Part shown: positions 24,224 to 34,459 of the stretch, in pieces
Position numbering within the stretch: the first letter of the stretch is position 1
Layout of the letters: each line of letters starts with the position of its first letter
Assembly (NCBI RefSeq): GCF_009727055.1
Contig: NC_052349.1
Span: forward strand, 90,670,514 to 90,734,513
Source of the DNA: Benincasa hispida
Taxonomy: Eukaryota; Streptophyta; Magnoliopsida; Cucurbitales; Cucurbitaceae
Direction of reading: 5' to 3'
Length of the DNA: 64,000 nucleotides
Position numbers and translations under genes: made by a program
The notes under the pieces: generated by a model
Told to the model about the DNA's origin: nothing
The model's input: the letters and a program-made list of their open reading frames with translations, nothing else
The model's database searches: none

Positions 24224-27200
24224 TCCCCTTCGACCTTTATTTCAAAGCGTTTGAACTTCTGCCTCAAGGCAGAGGTTTGCGATCAAAGATGAGAGCTTGA
24301 GCAAGATTTTCAGTGAGAATTCTTCATCTCCATAAACCAGACCGAGTGACGACTGGAGATAGAGCTCGAGAGAGACATCTCCACCATTCATCCATGGCAC
24401 CACCGGCAGCCTTGACGCAGAGTCCTTCATTTCTCTTCTAACTTCTGTATTGTATTACATTTTAGCTTAAGATATTAAGACATTTTGTAATCAAGGCATC
24501 TCTTGATTCCTTCAATGTCATCTTCTTCATCATCTTTATCTTTATCATCATTTACCTTCATCGTTTATTTTTCAAAGGTGATCGCATACTTAATCGTGTA
24601 GCCTAGAGATAGGATGCATGTAGCAACCCACCGAGAGATGTGCATTGTGCGAGTATAGTGAGTTAGTCCTCTTTGCTTGGTGAAAGGTTGCCGCAACACT
24701 TGTCTATGGGTTGTTGCAATGCTTGTCTATAAATTAAATAGTCGCGTTCTAACTTCCTGAGAAGGTAAGAGATGGAATGCACTAAAGCAAAGTATGCATT
24801 GTTCCTAGAGATAGGCACAATCTTATACTCGACGTAACCATGCACTATAGAGATATAGTCATGCGGCTGATCACCGAGAGGTGTGCGATACGTTAGTGTG
24901 ACGAGCTGGGATTACTCGAGCGATTTAAGATAATAAACATTACTATGTGTTAACGGTTGTTGTGCATCTACCTATTCTCATCACAAGTCTTCTATTGCTC
25001 AATCTGTTTAGTTAGGAGTAGGAGTAGTGTGTAAACCCATTAAACTTGGAGTAGTGTGTAAACCCATTAAAATTCTTCTTTTTATTTTTATTCATCGCCT
25101 CAAACACATTGCTTCACAAGCATTATTGAGTGACAAGTCTCTGTGTTCGACCTCGGATTACCCAAGAAACTTGCGTTCACGTTATACTTGGCACGAGCAT
25201 AAGAAAACTTTTGATAGGAACACATGGTCATTGCATACTAGATTAACGCATTTTCATTCCAATGCATGACCTCTGACGCATGGGCGTAAACGTATAGCTT
25301 AAGCCATGTCTAACGCATGATTGCATGCGCAACCTCATCTCCGATTTTCCTCCAATAGTAGCTCATGCTTGGAGTTAATGAAGATTGATGGAGTGGGTTG
25401 TTAGTGAGCTACTTGGAAGAAGACAATGGAAAAAACCATTTTTTTCATTTTGTGATTTCTTTCTTCTTTTTCAATTTTATCATGATTGATTTCATAAATC
25501 AATTTTATTTAATAAAACTGAAAATATTATTAATTTTATAAAATTAATTTTCTTAACAAAATTAATAAATAATTATTTAAACAATTTAAATAATTCTAAT
25601 TAATTTAATATAAAAAAAATTAAATTAATTTTACACAATATGATCTTCAAATATTTAAATCATATTTAAATATTATTTCTCCAATTTCATTTAATTCTAA
25701 TTTGAACTCAAATTAACTTATCACGCTATTCTAGAGCTAATCCATTTACGAGCTAGTACGGGGACCTCACAAACCTACAGATCATGGGCTCCAACGATCT
25801 GAGATTAATCGACTAAACTCATTAGATCGATCTACCCCCATTTGTTAACTAATGGGTGATTCTACTAAAGCCCATAACTAAACTCCCCTCACTGTAGATA
25901 TGTCCACTCGATATAACCATGATTAGTAAATTAACCTTTCACAGGTTGCTCGTAATAACGGTTGGGTCGAATCTCTATTTTACCCTCAAAATTACCTTGT
26001 GTTCCTTAAGTCCCATTGATCCCCTAATGAATAATTGATTTGTGATCCAATCAACAAATCAAATCCTCTCTCAGGCCAATGAAAGGGTGAGACTTCTTGT
26101 TCAAGACCTAGAATCAGCACCTGAAGGGAACAACCTCTCTACTAACCCTAATCTGGTATGAGTGAATTCCATCTTGCACCCTATGTTCCCAGCTATTCAT
26201 CCAGTCTTATCCCCAAATGATAAGCTTATTGAGTAGAGGCAGTTGGTCTACTCTCACTGTTTGTACATCAAAGGATAATCCCGAACAAATAGGAATTCAT
26301 AGTTAGCTCAGGATTAAGGTCAAGTTACTTAGTCATCGCTTTGAAATAGTCAGTCCTAAACAGTAAACAACGTTATAAAGTAAGAGTGACTGGTTTCGTG
26401 GTCCAATCTTGCACAAAACTCATTTGCACAGGACACCCCCACTCCTCAGGTCTTAACAGGCACGAATTAGGACCACTTCGTATGTAGTACTTTACAACTC
26501 TTTGTAATAACTACAGAGTAGGCCGCATCCAATAGTGTTACGAGAATAAGGCACCCAACCTTATTCATATACTATAGATTATTTTGACTATTTACTAGAA
26601 CCTGATCCACTTGTATGTCTCCACATAAAGTTCAAGTACTCATATAATAGTCAAGGGACTTAGGTTTATTGGATTTCTAAAAAATAATATATTCAATAAC
26701 AACTTTATTGAATTTTCAGAATAAGTTCTATTGTTTACAAACCATGAGTTTTAGGACATAAAACCCAACAGCATTAAACCCACAAACCAGTAAAATAACA
26801 TCCAAGGTTGTATTCTGTAGCTTAAACGTGTATGTAGAGACATACAGGTGGATCATGTTTAAGTGATAACCTAAATGATCTATAGTAAATAGATAAGGTT
26901 GGACACCTTATCTTGGTGACACTACGAGTATGGCCCACTTTGTAGATGTAACAATAGTTGTAAAATGCTACAAATGATCTGATCCTGATCATATGGCCCA
27001 GGTTCGGTCTTATACAATAGTTGTAAAATGCTACAAATGATCTGATCCTGATCATTCATATGGAGACATGTGAGCAGAGATATTCTATACAAAGGAGTTT
27101 GTATAAGACCGAACCGCGAAATGACTAGTCTCATTATATAACATCGTTCATAATAGAGACTTACATTTCACCAAGATAACCATAGATGGCATGACCTGAA

Positions 27201-28667
27201 TCTTGAGTGAGTTGTGAACTCTTGCCTATGAAGCTGGTCCTTTGATTTGTATGGGTGAGAGTGGCCAAATCGCCAGCCAACAAGCCTACCATTTTCGAGA
27301 TTCATCTGATTGGGGAACTGAAAACACAACTACACAAGACGAAATTCACTCCTTCCCCGAGGTAAGGAAAAGTAGATAAATTGCTCTCTTAAGGGCTGAT
27401 TCCAGGGTTTGAACAATGTGATGTCACACCCTCTCCTGGCCTGAGAGGATTCTAGTCATAGTTATTCATTAGAGGGATCAGTGGTACTTAAGAAGTTAGA
27501 TGTAATTACAGGGGCAAAACGGTAATTTTGGCCTAACTATATTTACGAGCAATTTGTGTAGGGTTATTGCACTGTTGATGGGTTATATCCAATGGACACA
27601 GAAATATATCTGTAATGCGAAGAATGCAGTTGTCAATCTTTAATGGAGTGTCCGACAGTTAATGAATGTTGAGTAAATTAATTAAAAAGTTTAGTTAATT
27701 ATTCAAGTACTATTGAAACTTCAAGCTACAGGTCCATGAGGTCCCCTCTGTAGCTCAACGGGGTATTTATGAGAATCAATTTGTGATTAATTTGAATTTT
27801 TCAAATTAATTGAATGATTTAATTATACGTGATATAATTATTTTAATTTAATTATATATGATATAATTATTATAATGTATTTGATACATAAGTTTATTTG
27901 AGAGGAAATAAATATTTGAATATGATTCAAATATTAATTATGTGAATTAGATTCATATAATTAAATTTAATATAAATGAGATTTATATTAAATATCATTG
28001 TGGAGAGAATTAAACTATAGTTTATATTGTATTGGATACAATATAAAACTATAGGTTATATGTTATATTTGATATAACATATATTTTAATATATATTATA
28101 TGATAAAGTGGTTATTATATAAATATATATTAAATTTTTTATTAAAATTAATTTGATTTATTAATTTTAATTTTTTGAAAATATTTTTAAGAAGGGAGTG
28201 TTAACTCCTTCCCCCTTTTTTTCTCTTTACTACATTAGTGGGAACAGGGGTTGAATGAGTTTTCTTCATGTTCTTCCTCCTTCAGTTTTTTTTGGGTTAT
28301 AGAATAGTTTTGTAAAAAAGAAAATTTAATCTCTCCCAATCACTCAACTCTCTTCTTCTCTCTTAATTCTTTCTCTCTCCAAAAAGCCAGATCCCACACA
28401 CTCCTTGATTCTCATCCCAGAGAATATAGAGGAAACCATTTTGGTAGTGGTCATTTAGAAAATTAGGGTTTCAAGTTCGTGACATTTTGGAGAAGAGAAT
28501 ACATGAAGAAATCGTTCTTTAAGGGTAAGTCTCATCTCCCTATTCTCTTTTAATTTTCCTTTAGCATGCTTAATTTAGATGCATAATTTTTGTTTCTTCT
28601 ATAAAATTGAATGCTCTGTAAAATTTGAGATTTAGGTCTGATCCCGTTTCCGCTCAAGGACCTTCAA

Positions 28668-28794
28668 TGGTTCCTTCACCCAGAACACCCGTCTAACGCT
28701 TCCAAACTAACTTGTAGGATTCCATGTTGCATCAATATCTAACTTCCACCAATTGAGAAGAGGGATCCATCTAACAGGTCAATCCTCCACAATA
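28668..28794. other. Short junction between LTR B and copia remnant H
   Basis: About 127 bases with no recognisable feature lie between the end of LTR B and the start fragment of the 3' LTR of H. They may be a filler or the trace of a deletion. Confidence 0.35.
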
Positions 28795-28984
28795 ACTTAT
28801 TTTATTAAATAAATAATATTGTTTGTATATTACAATTACAAACTACAAGACCCACAAGATTTAGGGCATCAACCCTAATAATATTTCACTTGTCCTAAAG
28901 CTAGCGGGGTGTACATCATAAAAGTCAAACTATTACAAAAGTACACATAAAACAAGAAACTAGGACGTACAATATACGACCAGT

Positions 28985-29860
28985 ACAAAATCTCCCATTT
29001 GCCCTAGACTAAATGTGACATGTCTCGTAGACCCATACTCTGTAGGTGATTCTCAAACACCTTAGCCATGAGAGTTTTTTAAACAGATCGACAATGTTGT
29101 GCATTGAAGTTATTTGCGTGACGATCACGTCCCCTCAATGTACAATATCTCGTATTAGGTGATACTTCCGCTCTATGTGTGTCCCACGTTTATGACTGTG
29201 TAACCCCAAAATGAGTCAAGTAAATAAGTATAACTCATCATAGACCGAATCATGTCTAACAGGGTTCGATTTCTCCTTTATGATACACTATTTGTTGAGG
29301 TGTACCAGGTGTTGAGAGTTGGGATACAATTCCATGTTCTATCAAATAATCTTGGAATTTCAAATCCATATACTCTCCACCTTGATCAGATCGAAATTTT
29401 CGTTTTACTTAATGCATTTTCAACTTCTGTCTTGTACTCCTTGAACTTTCAAGAGCTTCATAATTCTGTTACATTAAATAAAAGTACCCATATATTGAAT
29501 AATCATCAGTGAAGGTGATGAAATATTCAAACCTTCTCTTGCTTTAACATTCATAGGACCACAGAGGTCCGAATGTATAAGTTTTAAGGGCTCTTTTGAC
29601 TCTGTGACCTTTTCCAGTAAAAGATCTCTTAGTCATTTTACCTTCAAGGCATGACTCACATACCGGTAGAGAATTTTCTTCTAACTCACTTAGAAGTCCA
29701 TTCTTAACCAATCTCTCAATCCTATTGAGTTTTATGTGTCTATTCTTAAGTGCCAAAGATGGGCATTTTCTTTAAGAGAAATTTTTTGTCTTTTATTTTG
29801 AGTTACCGTAGTTCTAAACAGTTCAATATTTATGAGGACCTTTGTTGCTAACAACCTTAG
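28985..29860 (-). pseudogene. Copia pol remnant: GAG-preintegrase and integrase joined to the RNase H tail
   Basis: The minus-strand frame at 29756-29544 gives NRIERLVKNGLL, CESCLEGKMTKR and FTGKGHR, the GAG-preintegrase zinc-region pattern. The next part in shifted frame gives HSDLCGP and DDYS of the integrase core, then SDQGGEYMDL around 29380, supplying two of the catalytic acidic positions. After an SFWGY phrase near 29200 the translation jumps to HIERKYHLIREIVH and later KVFENHLQSMGLRDM, which belong to the RNase H end of the polyprotein. All of the reverse transcriptase and most of RNase H are therefore absent. Stops and frameshifts also occur. The gene is dead. Confidence 0.7.
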
Positions 29861-30639
29861 CACATAAAGATTATCTTTCAACTTAGCAGAAAAAATATCT
29901 ATACCATTTTATAAATAAACACTTTATATATAGAAAAATATATAGAATAACTTTGTTCAATTAAACATTTTATAGAAGTTAAGTCCATTTTTAGATCAAG
30001 AACTACATAATTATTTTCTAAAAAAATAAATGATTTCTATAAGGTAAGTCGAAGTCCTCCCACTGCCTTTGCTGAAATGACATGTCCAATTCCAACACTC
30101 GTCATCATCTCATCAGTCGCCAGCTACTTCCAGGAATCAATTCCCAAAAATGAAAAACAAACGTGGTTAGTGACGTCTGAATCTATTATCCAGGCTGAAT
30201 CATCATTCTCTACTAATCAAGTTTCCAACATAACTAAATTATATTTACCTTGCTTTGCCTTCTTCTTCTATGCCAAGTATTTGAGACAATTCCTCTACTA
30301 ATGTCCTTGTTGGTTGCAAAGGAAACATATTCCCTTTGCAATGTAAAGAATTGCAAGTTCACATAGGTTAAACATATTTGGTTTTCCTGCCCCTTTGGGC
30401 AGCAGCTAGTGGGTTAGCCTTCCCCTGGTCTCTCTTCTTCTTCTTTCACTTTTTGGTCCCAAAAGAAAAGGGTATATACTTGGTTCCAAAGGTCAAACCT
30501 CTATGAAATTTCTTTGAGGACGAGGCAAAATTTGCTCCACCCTTCTGTTCCTTGATTTTCATCAAGGATTGTATGTCTGTAGCTCGTTGAGCAAGGTGGT
30601 CAGGTTGTAATCAATCCTATTTATAATAGTATTGCTATA
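29861..30639 (-). other. Degraded gag/protease part of copia remnant H
   Basis: This stretch lies between the gag fragment and the GAG-preintegrase domain in the expected place of the gag zinc knuckle and protease. Short phrases on the minus strand resemble copia sequence, but no intact motif can be read in one frame. Confidence 0.4.
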
Positions 30640-31010
30640 GAACTATAGGAAACTTTCAAGTAAAGTTTCCAAGATAAAGCTAACCTGACTGATTTCATCA
30701 ATGACAGACACATATATCTCCACCACATTAAAGTGAACCATCATGTTTAGAACACATTCTTGAACAGAGGACCCCTCTGGTATGTAGGCACTAAAGATGT
30801 ACTTGAGCACATCGTGTTTAAATTGAGTGGACGGCTGTCGAAACATTCCCTTCAGGGACTCTATGATCTCATGGGCAGTGAGCATGAGCTCATGCTTCTT
30901 GGCCAAGTCCTCAGATAGACTTGCCAAGATGTACACTCGGGTCTTTTCATTTGCCCAAACCTATCGTTCATATACCTCCTGAAAATTTCGGATGGCATTA
31001 GCTGGTGGGA
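30640..31010 (-). pseudogene. Copia gag fragment (UBN2-type)
   Basis: The 97-codon minus-strand frame carries YILASLSEDLAKKHE, IIESLKGMF, KYIFSAYIPEGSSVQECVL and NMMVHFN, the characteristic order of the plant copia gag domain. Just upstream, out of the counted start, the translation ANAIRNFQEVYER continues the same domain before the break made by LTR C at 31019. The downstream zinc knuckle is not readable. This is the only gag sequence I found in the window. Confidence 0.75.
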
Positions 31011-31571
31011 CTTAAGATTGTTGGGGTTGATATCCTAAAGTCTCGTGTCCTGTAGTTTGTAAACGGTTTGTACGAATGTTTGTGTTGTATAATATATGAT
31101 ATTTACTTCACATCTTGTATTTTTGTTCAGTTGTTTGTTTTATTTACTTTACCACAAACCAATAAACATAAAATCCCTAGTTATCTGTATGTGATTCAAG
31201 CATGTATGTGATGACATACAAGTGGATCATATCTTGAGTGATAACCAAATGGTCTGTAGTATATAAATATAGGAGGGAAACCTTATCCTGATAACACTAC
31301 GGATGTGGCCCGCTTTGTGGAATGGTTACAAGTGTTGTGACTTGTCACAGATGGTCTGATCCTGATCATTCGTGTTGGGGACATGCGAGTGGGGGCGTCC
31401 TATACAAAGAGTTTGTATAAGACCTGACCACGAAGTGTTAACGTCTCGTTATATAACACCGTTCATGACAGAGACTTCACTTCACTAGGATGACCATAGG
31501 TAATATGACCTCAATCCTAAGTGAGTTGGGAACTCCTACCATTGAGGGTGGTCTTTTGATTTGTATGGGTG

Positions 31572-31609
31572 CTGTCTCTTATACACATCTAGATGTGTAT
31601 AAGAGACAG
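31572..31609. other. Synthetic Tn5 mosaic-end palindrome (Nextera mate-pair junction), copy 1
   Basis: CTGTCTCTTATACACATCT is followed directly by its reverse complement, giving a perfect 38-bp palindrome. This is the known junction adapter of the Nextera mate-pair library method and not plant DNA. It marks an untrimmed read in the assembly. Confidence 0.97.
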
Positions 31610-31730
31610 ATATAACACCGTTCATGACAGAGACTTCACTTCACTAGGATGACCATAGGTAATATGACCTCAATCCTAAGTGAGTTGGGAACTCCTACCA
31701 TTTAGGGTGGTCTTTTGATTTGTATGGGTG

Positions 31731-31768
31731 CTGTCTCTTATACACATCTAGATGTGTATAAGAGACAG
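31731..31768. other. Synthetic Tn5 mosaic-end palindrome (Nextera mate-pair junction), copy 2
   Basis: Identical 38-bp palindrome to the one at 31572, again directly after a TGTATGGGTG end of the repeated LTR segment. Confidence 0.97.
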
Positions 31769-31884
31769 GTTCATGACAGAGACTTCACTTCACTAGGATG
31801 ACCATAGGTAATATGACCTCAATCCTAAGTGAGTTGGGAACTCCTACCATTGAGGGTGGTCTTTTGATTTGTATGGGTGCGAGT

Positions 31885-31922
31885 CTGTCTCTTATACACA
31901 TCTAGATGTGTATAAGAGACAG
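31885..31922. other. Synthetic Tn5 mosaic-end palindrome (Nextera mate-pair junction), copy 3
   Basis: Identical 38-bp palindrome. The LTR resumes after it at a point about 0.3 kb further along than where it stopped, judged against the copies at 40485-40780, so genuine sequence is missing here. Confidence 0.97.
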
Positions 31923-32185
31923 CACCTGTACTTACGAGCATCTGTAAAGGGTCATCGTACTCATGATTGGTTATATCTGATGGACACAGAAATATATCTG
32001 TGGTAAGAAGAGTTCACACAATTATTCACAAATGGTGGATCTCGTGGCTAAAGAGTTTAGTCAGCTATTCACAGACCGTTGGAGCTTCGAGCCACAGGTC
32101 TATTAGGTTCCTTGGGTAGCTTGGATAAAGTCAAGAACCAGTGTTTGGGTTAATTTGAAATGTTCAAATTGACAAGAGGAAGTTC

Positions 32186-32290
32186 AATTATATATGATAT
32201 AATTGGACTAGTTAATTATATATGATATAATTGGACTAGTTAATTATATATGATATAATTGGACTAGTTAATTATATATGATATAATTGG
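32186..32290 (+). repeat. 28-bp AT-rich tandem repeat, about 4 units
   Basis: Units containing TTATATATGATATAATTGGA followed by CTAGTTAA are repeated nearly four times inside LTR C. Other copies of the LTR family have one or two such units, so this array is specific to this copy. The core TATATGATATA is close to a palindrome. Confidence 0.85.
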
Positions 32291-32539
32291 CTAAATATAT
32301 GAGATACATTATTTTGGAGGAAATTAGATATAAATATGATTTATATCAAGTAGAGGAGAAAATACTATAGTAGATATGTGATATCAAACTATAGGATAAA
32401 ATTATAATATGATTATATTTATTAATTAATTAGTTGGTTAATTATATGATAATTAATCCAAAATTCACATTCAGACGTGGGTTAGTAGGGGCAGCGTCGG
32501 TTATTGTAACCGATGAAATAAAAATGAAATTGTTTCATT

Positions 32540-32840
32540 TTGATCGCCCAGTCCGGAAAAGAAAGAGAGCGCGCGTTAGTAGAATTCTAAATGATCACTT
32601 AAAAGAATCGAGAACCTATACGATAGTTGCTCTTCGTCTAGACGATCGTCTACCTCGCGCCTAAACGATCGCATGCTAGTTCCTACACGATCCCATAGCT
32701 TCTCAAAATGATCGTATAGTGTGCCGATTTTACTAAACGATCGTATACCTTTTCCTAAACTATCGTTCAGTAAAACCTACACGATCATGTAGCTTCTCCT
32801 AAACGATAAGTATTCTGCTATGCGATAGCGTCTTTTTCCT
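32540..32840 (+). repeat. Degenerate ACGATCGT palindrome array in LTR C
   Basis: At least ten variants of an A-C-G-A-T-C-G-T or CGATCG core occur in about 300 bases, each flanked by TAG, CTA or TACA words, with spacing of roughly 20-30 bases. The array lies near the end of the LTR. It corresponds in position to the arrays of element F. Confidence 0.75.
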
Positions 32841-33429
32841 TCCCACTTGCTTATCGCCTACACGATTCGTGTTTCCTCCTTCCTCTACCAAATTCACCAA
32901 AGACCACGCTTTGGGTTTTCACTCCGAGAATACCCGGGGCTCTTTTCTGGTGGTGTCATCTCCGCAGCGTTCGTGTTTGTGCGGTTATTCGTGCTGCTTT
33001 TGTTGACACTGATGCTGGGTGTTGGTAGATCGCTTTGAGGGTTCCACTGCTTTGAGTGCTGAAGTTTGAAGATTGTCTTCAACTAGTATGGCACTCATTC
33101 TCTTGTTATTTTGTTGTTCATAACATCTCGATAATTAGTATTTGTTTGCATAACTGTTCGTATGAATGTATAATGTTGTATTTTGGTCACAGTGAGATCG
33201 GAGCGATCCAAACGCACTCATGAAACTCTTCGGTAAGAGATCCTTCAATTGCTCTGACACTTCTCAATGAGAACAAAGCGTAGGTCATTGATGATTAGAA
33301 TTGTATTGATTGTGTTTTTCCAGGTTTCCTAGTTAGCGTCGCTTAATTTGTCGACGACAAGCATATTAAGTGTAGTAGAAATATTGAATATTGCTGAAAC
33401 ATACAATTTATTTATATTAGTTAAACAAA

Positions 33430-34455
33430 CATGACCCAGTTTGAAAAACCAATTAATTTAACAAAATAATTTAATGCACTCTATGTGATATCTATTTTGC
33501 AATGATAATTTAGTGGGGCAAGGTAAAAGCCACCATAGGGCGAATCGTTACTTCTTCATTGAATTGAGACTATCTCAACCAGTAATTACACTAGAATAAC
33601 TTTTGTTCCTATAATTGTTAGTCATCATTGTTTGGTCCAGAAAATTGTTAACTAGCTTAACATTTTTCTTGTAAATGTAACACCTCATTTTAGATTCTAG
33701 AGTTCTACCTCAATGAAACAACCGTAGGGAAAAAATAGTTGAGGAAAAAAAATAAAGAAATCCTATCCATTTCTAGAGTTTGAGTAAAAAGTCATGCAAA
33801 TACCATATATATAGGGACATAAGTAAATGTGTCTCAAGGTCGAGCATTACTCCAAACTAATGAGAGAGACTGTGAGATATGTTGGCACACATCCTACTCT
33901 CACTTACTATAAACACTCTCTCCATTCACCTTGATATTGACCTATACAAACACTACCCGTAGGGGGACACAAGCAAAGGTCCTCGAGACCGAGTATAGGT
34001 CTCACAGTGTGAACTTTTAGGAAGAAACGTGATAAGAAAAATGAAGTATCATATATCCCATTTTTTTCCCCACTAAGTGTTTGTCTAGGGTTAATTAACT
34101 TTAAAAAAATACGGCTAATTTTTTTACTAAGTGATTGTTTACTTTGCCTAATGTAACATCTACTTTGGATAGTTAAACAATATTGATTATTATGCATTAA
34201 ATACTTTAATAAACTTTAATCAACTATTGCATGCTTGTAACAAATCTATCTAATTTACCTTCCAAGTCAATTCCCAGGTAAGGGTGTTCTATTTCCGTCA
34301 TCTTAAATACTCCAGTCTAGACAAAACCGACCTTAGACAAAGGTTCCTTATAAATACATTTGTTACAAATTTAATCTTTTAATATTAACTAATTTAATCC
34401 TATTAAACTGATTAAAAGATTAAACATTTCACTAAAGTAATGAAAAATATTAACT
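33430..34455 (-). repeat. Noncoding leader of copia remnant H
   Basis: Read on the minus strand it follows the leader of element F: the phrase AGATAGATTTGTTACAAGCA, then a block with GGTCTCGAGGACC-like words and CACAGTCTC, then the TAGTCATCA and GAGATAGTCTCAATTC words that in F lie at 44540-44610. No open frame is meaningful. It establishes that the LTR at 34460-36384 is the 5' LTR of H. Confidence 0.55.
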
Positions 34456-34459
34456 ACAT

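Larger units (their letters stand above)
23650..25370 (+). mobile_element. Nested LTR-like insertion (probably Gypsy type) in LTR G
   Basis: This segment interrupts the copia LTR sequence of G and differs from it in composition, being richer in GC with many ATGCG and GATCG words. It has tandem 33-bp arrays, then a TATA box at 24216, then a leader-like part with a CT-rich run, and ends in a block with repeated GCATG and ACGCATG words. The layout is that of an LTR read on the plus strand. No coding domains or clean target duplication were found, and both boundaries are approximate. Class is inferred. Confidence 0.42.
23134..26770 (-). mobile_element. Solo LTR G inserted in LTR B, target duplication GCATT
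   Basis: The element begins TGTTGGAACG at 23134 and ends CCCAACA at 26770. It is flanked by GCATT on both sides (23129-23133 and 26771-26775). On the minus strand it starts TGTTGGGTTTTATGTCC, the family's LTR start, so it lies opposite to its host LTR B. Its length of 3.6 kb is inflated by a further insertion at about 23650-25370. No gag-pol domains are present, which fits a solo LTR left by recombination between two LTRs. The duplication is exact. Confidence 0.72.
23020..28667 (+). mobile_element. LTR B, copia family, interrupted by solo LTR G
   Basis: The plus-strand LTR start TGTTGGAGTTGTTGTCCCAA lies at 23020 and runs to about 23128 (ATTTTATTTGACATTTAGTA). The same LTR resumes at 26771 with ATTAAACCCACAAACCAGTA and continues through the standard order of family blocks (ATACAGGTGGATCATG, TGACCTGAATCTTGAG, GGATCAGTGGTACTTAAG, GATATAATT stretches) to a CCTTCAA end near 28667. 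The interruption is element G with duplication GCATT. No primer-binding site follows the end, so it is probably a solo LTR or a truncated copy. The right boundary is approximate. Confidence 0.6.
31453..31881 (+). repeat. Three near-identical copies of a ~120-bp LTR segment between adapter sequences
   Basis: The segment starting near ATATAACACCGTTCATGACA and ending TTTGTATGGGTG appears at about 31453-31571, 31610-31730 and 31769-31881 (the last begins at GTTCATGAC). The copies are essentially identical apart from single-base differences. Each boundary is an adapter, so this is best read as one genomic segment assembled three times. Confidence 0.9.
31019..33260 (+). mobile_element. LTR C, copia family, containing sequencing-adapter artefacts
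   Basis: The plus-strand LTR start TGTTGGGGTTGATATCC lies at 31019. The blocks of the family follow in order (ACAAGTGGATCAT, GGCCCGCTTTGTGG, TATAACACCGTTCATGACAG, and later TATCTGATGGACACAG and GATATAATTGGACTAG repeats), ending with an ACGATCG-rich part and a CCTTCAA near 33249. It splits the gag of element H from its leader. About 0.3 kb that other copies have between the TGTATGGGTG block and the TGTACTTACGAGC block is replaced by three adapter palindromes and repeated LTR sequence. The right boundary is approximate, because sequence to about 33420 is unassigned. Confidence 0.6.

Noticed and set aside
29252..29512. Plus-strand frame of 86 codons in copia remnant H
   Set aside because: Antisense to the integrase remnant on the minus strand.
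31572..31922. Palindromes considered as a bacterial transposon end or a natural hairpin array
   Set aside because: The exact mosaic-end dimer is a library adapter, there is no transposase or Tn5 body, and the plant sequence around it is merely repeated.
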